Source of the DNA: an uncultured Bacteroidales bacterium
GTDB lineage: Bacteria > Bacteroidota > Bacteroidia > Bacteroidales > UBA932
Reading direction: 5' to 3'
Assembly: GCA_900319405.1 (NCBI GenBank)
Contig: ONOH01000005.1
Location: 45,746 to 109,745 of the forward strand
DNA length: 64,000 nucleotides
Below, one piece after another: positions 62,920-64,000 of this stretch. Position 1 is the first letter of the stretch. The number at the start of each line of letters is the position of its first letter. A program made the translations under genes and the position numbers. A model generated the notes under the pieces. The model ran no database searches. It was not told the origin of the DNA and worked only from the letters and a program-made list of their open reading frames with translations.

Positions 62920-64000
62920 TTAAACGGAAGGGATATAGGTGTAGGGACTTTGGCTGATAGGACCCGTATTGTCACCGATAGTCACCGTGCCGCAAGTTCC
63001 TCTATCACCTGCACCGATGCTAAATTGCGTGCCAGATCCAGATCCCTTCGTGGCGGTAACGCCGGTAACCGTATTTGTAATGGTGATAGCACCGCAAATG
63101 CTATCCGTGTCTTCGTCTGCACTACCACTTCCGATGCCTGCAGCCAATGTCCCACCGGTAGCTGTCACATCTCCTCCGGTGATAGTAATTGTACCGCAGT
63201 AGACAACTCCCACTTGCTCATCTGATCCGCCGCTTCCAATACCGGCCGCACAATGGCCGCCTGTAGCCACTATGGTGCCGCTTTTGATCAGAACATTTCC
63301 GCTGGAGAGTCTATATCCGCCGCCTATGCCGGCCCCCCAGCCATTGCTGCTGGCCGCGAGCGAGCCGGTGCCCTGGATGGTAACGGTCTTGTTGACGGGC
63401 ACGTAAATGCCAGGATAGGTTTCCCAGAATCCCTTCACCGTGTTGGTCCCACTGAGATTGATAGTGGCATTTCCCTCACAGGTGATGCCGGCCCAGTCGT
63501 AATCCTCGTTATTCGTCCCTTCAATGGTTGCGCCGTTGAGCGTAACCGTAGCTCCGTCCGAAATGGAAATCTTATAGTTGCCCTTCAGTTCACCGATGAG
63601 GATATCGCCATTTTGCGCCGTGTAGTTGCCTGTCAGAGACGAGACGTCAACAGTGTTGCCTGCTGGCACTGCACTCCTCGTGATGTTGTAAATCTTGCCG
63701 GCGGTGAGCGTCTTGCTTTCGGTGACGAGGGTGATAGGGTTGCCGCCCACGGTCAGGGAGAATTCATTTAAGTCTGTATATCCATATACGCCTATGGCAA
63801 ATGTAGCAGTGCCAGAAGCATTAGTGGTCACTTCTCCACTAATCGTGAGAGAACTACCATCTGTTAAAGTTGCCGTAACGTTCGTGCTTGCAGCTAATCC
63901 TGTGATGGTGAAGTTGAGAATGGCATTCGCGGGATGCAAGGCAAAGCCCGTGCCAGAGGTATAACCTCCAACCTCAAAACTGAACTGCTCTACGGCTGTA
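62920..64000 (-). CDS. Fimbrillin-like / beta-helix surface protein, C-terminal part (runs off right edge)
   Basis: The last 360 codons of a longer gene; the 5' end is beyond the window. Residues next to the edge (AILNFTITGLAAST, GKIYNITRSA) are paralogous to the lipoprotein at 46.5 kb. The C-terminal half switches to a carbohydrate-binding-like repeat region: GITCEGNATINLSG, GAGIGGGYR, KSGTIVATGGHCAAGIGSGG, ITITGGDVTATGGTLAAGIGSG, predicted to form a right-handed beta-helix. It ends at 62920 with a terminator beyond. Confidence 0.72.
   Translation of the reverse strand, partial: TAVEQFSFEVGGYTSGTGFALHPANAILNFTITGLAASTNVTATLTDGSSLTISGEVTTNASGTATFAIGVYGYTDLNEFSLTVGGNPITLVTESKTLTAGKIYNITRSAVPAGNTVDVSSLTGNYTAQNGDILIGELKGNYKISISDGATVTLNGATIEGTNNEDYDWAGITCEGNATINLSGTNTVKGFWETYPGIYVPVNKTVTIQGTGSLAASSNGWGAGIGGGYRLSSGNVLIKSGTIVATGGHCAAGIGSGGSDEQVGVVYCGTITITGGDVTATGGTLAAGIGSGSADEDTDSICGAITITNTVTGVTATKGSGSGTQFSIGAGDRGTCGTVTIGDNTGPISQSPYTYIPSV

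Overview
This window looks like a chromosomal piece of a gut-type Bacteroidota bacterium, most likely order Bacteroidales. The evidence is internal. Many intergenic regions carry the Bacteroidota promoter pattern (TTTG or TTG, about 19-20 nt, then TAnnTTTG), usually very close to the start codon. There is a type III glutamine synthetase, a succinyl/acetyl-ornithine transcarbamylase (ArgF') arginine cluster, a FeoA-FeoB fusion, a GLPGLI protein beside a carboxypeptidase-regulatory/TonB-type receptor, a peptidase with a type IX secretion-like tail, and fimbrillin-like lipoproteins. Core regions read as GC-rich; the 29-39 kb and 60-64 kb stretches are visibly more AT-rich and accessory. I see no rRNA, tRNA or CRISPR array.

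Layout. 1-2.5 kb: ahcY (cut by the left edge), an M24 aminopeptidase and a DUF456 membrane protein. 2.5-11.4 kb: a tight plus-strand arginine/carbamoyl-phosphate operon (GNAT, argC, argD, argF', argB, carA, carB) behind a strong promoter and an arginine-rich mini-ORF. 11.4-18.3 kb: a minus-strand run of hemerythrin/RIC protein, LuxR regulator, phosphoribosyltransferase, guaB, a short guaA, glnN and a free-standing GuaA C-terminal domain. Both blocks use nitrogen. Oddly, CarA has lost glutaminase residues and GuaA has no glutaminase domain, which hints at direct ammonia use. 18.5-29.3 kb: queH, an outer-membrane barrel, a DUF5009-type acyltransferase, feoAB, membrane pyrophosphatase, pheS and a C69 dipeptidase.

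29.4-38.4 kb is an accessory surface module: large TonB-type receptor, GLPGLI protein, six-cysteine secreted peptide, a clan CD (C13-like) peptidase with a triplicated N-terminal domain, a small DUF3244-like protein, and a divergent TPR/transmembrane/HTH regulator. 38.5-45.4 kb returns to housekeeping: IS remnant, histidine phosphatase, an N-domain-less ClpB, secG, a TPR-like protein, lptE and a sigma-54 activator. 45.4-48.7 kb is a graveyard of gene fragments and repeats around a fimbrillin-like lipoprotein with its small companion peptide. 48.7-60 kb carries an outer-membrane TPR lipoprotein, a LytTR regulator overlapping a sodium:solute symporter, several lipoproteins, a DUF5723-type barrel, a Na/Pi transporter with a PepSY-like protein, and a GH43 enzyme. 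60-64 kb is mobile: a tyrosine recombinase, a second small companion peptide, a truncated Vat-type acetyltransferase, and a second fimbrillin-like protein running off the right edge.

A cross-cutting feature is a repeated tandem-hairpin element (four copies). Its first hairpin begins at or in the stop codon of the upstream gene and has an unrelated but self-complementary stem in each copy; its second hairpin is nearly invariant.
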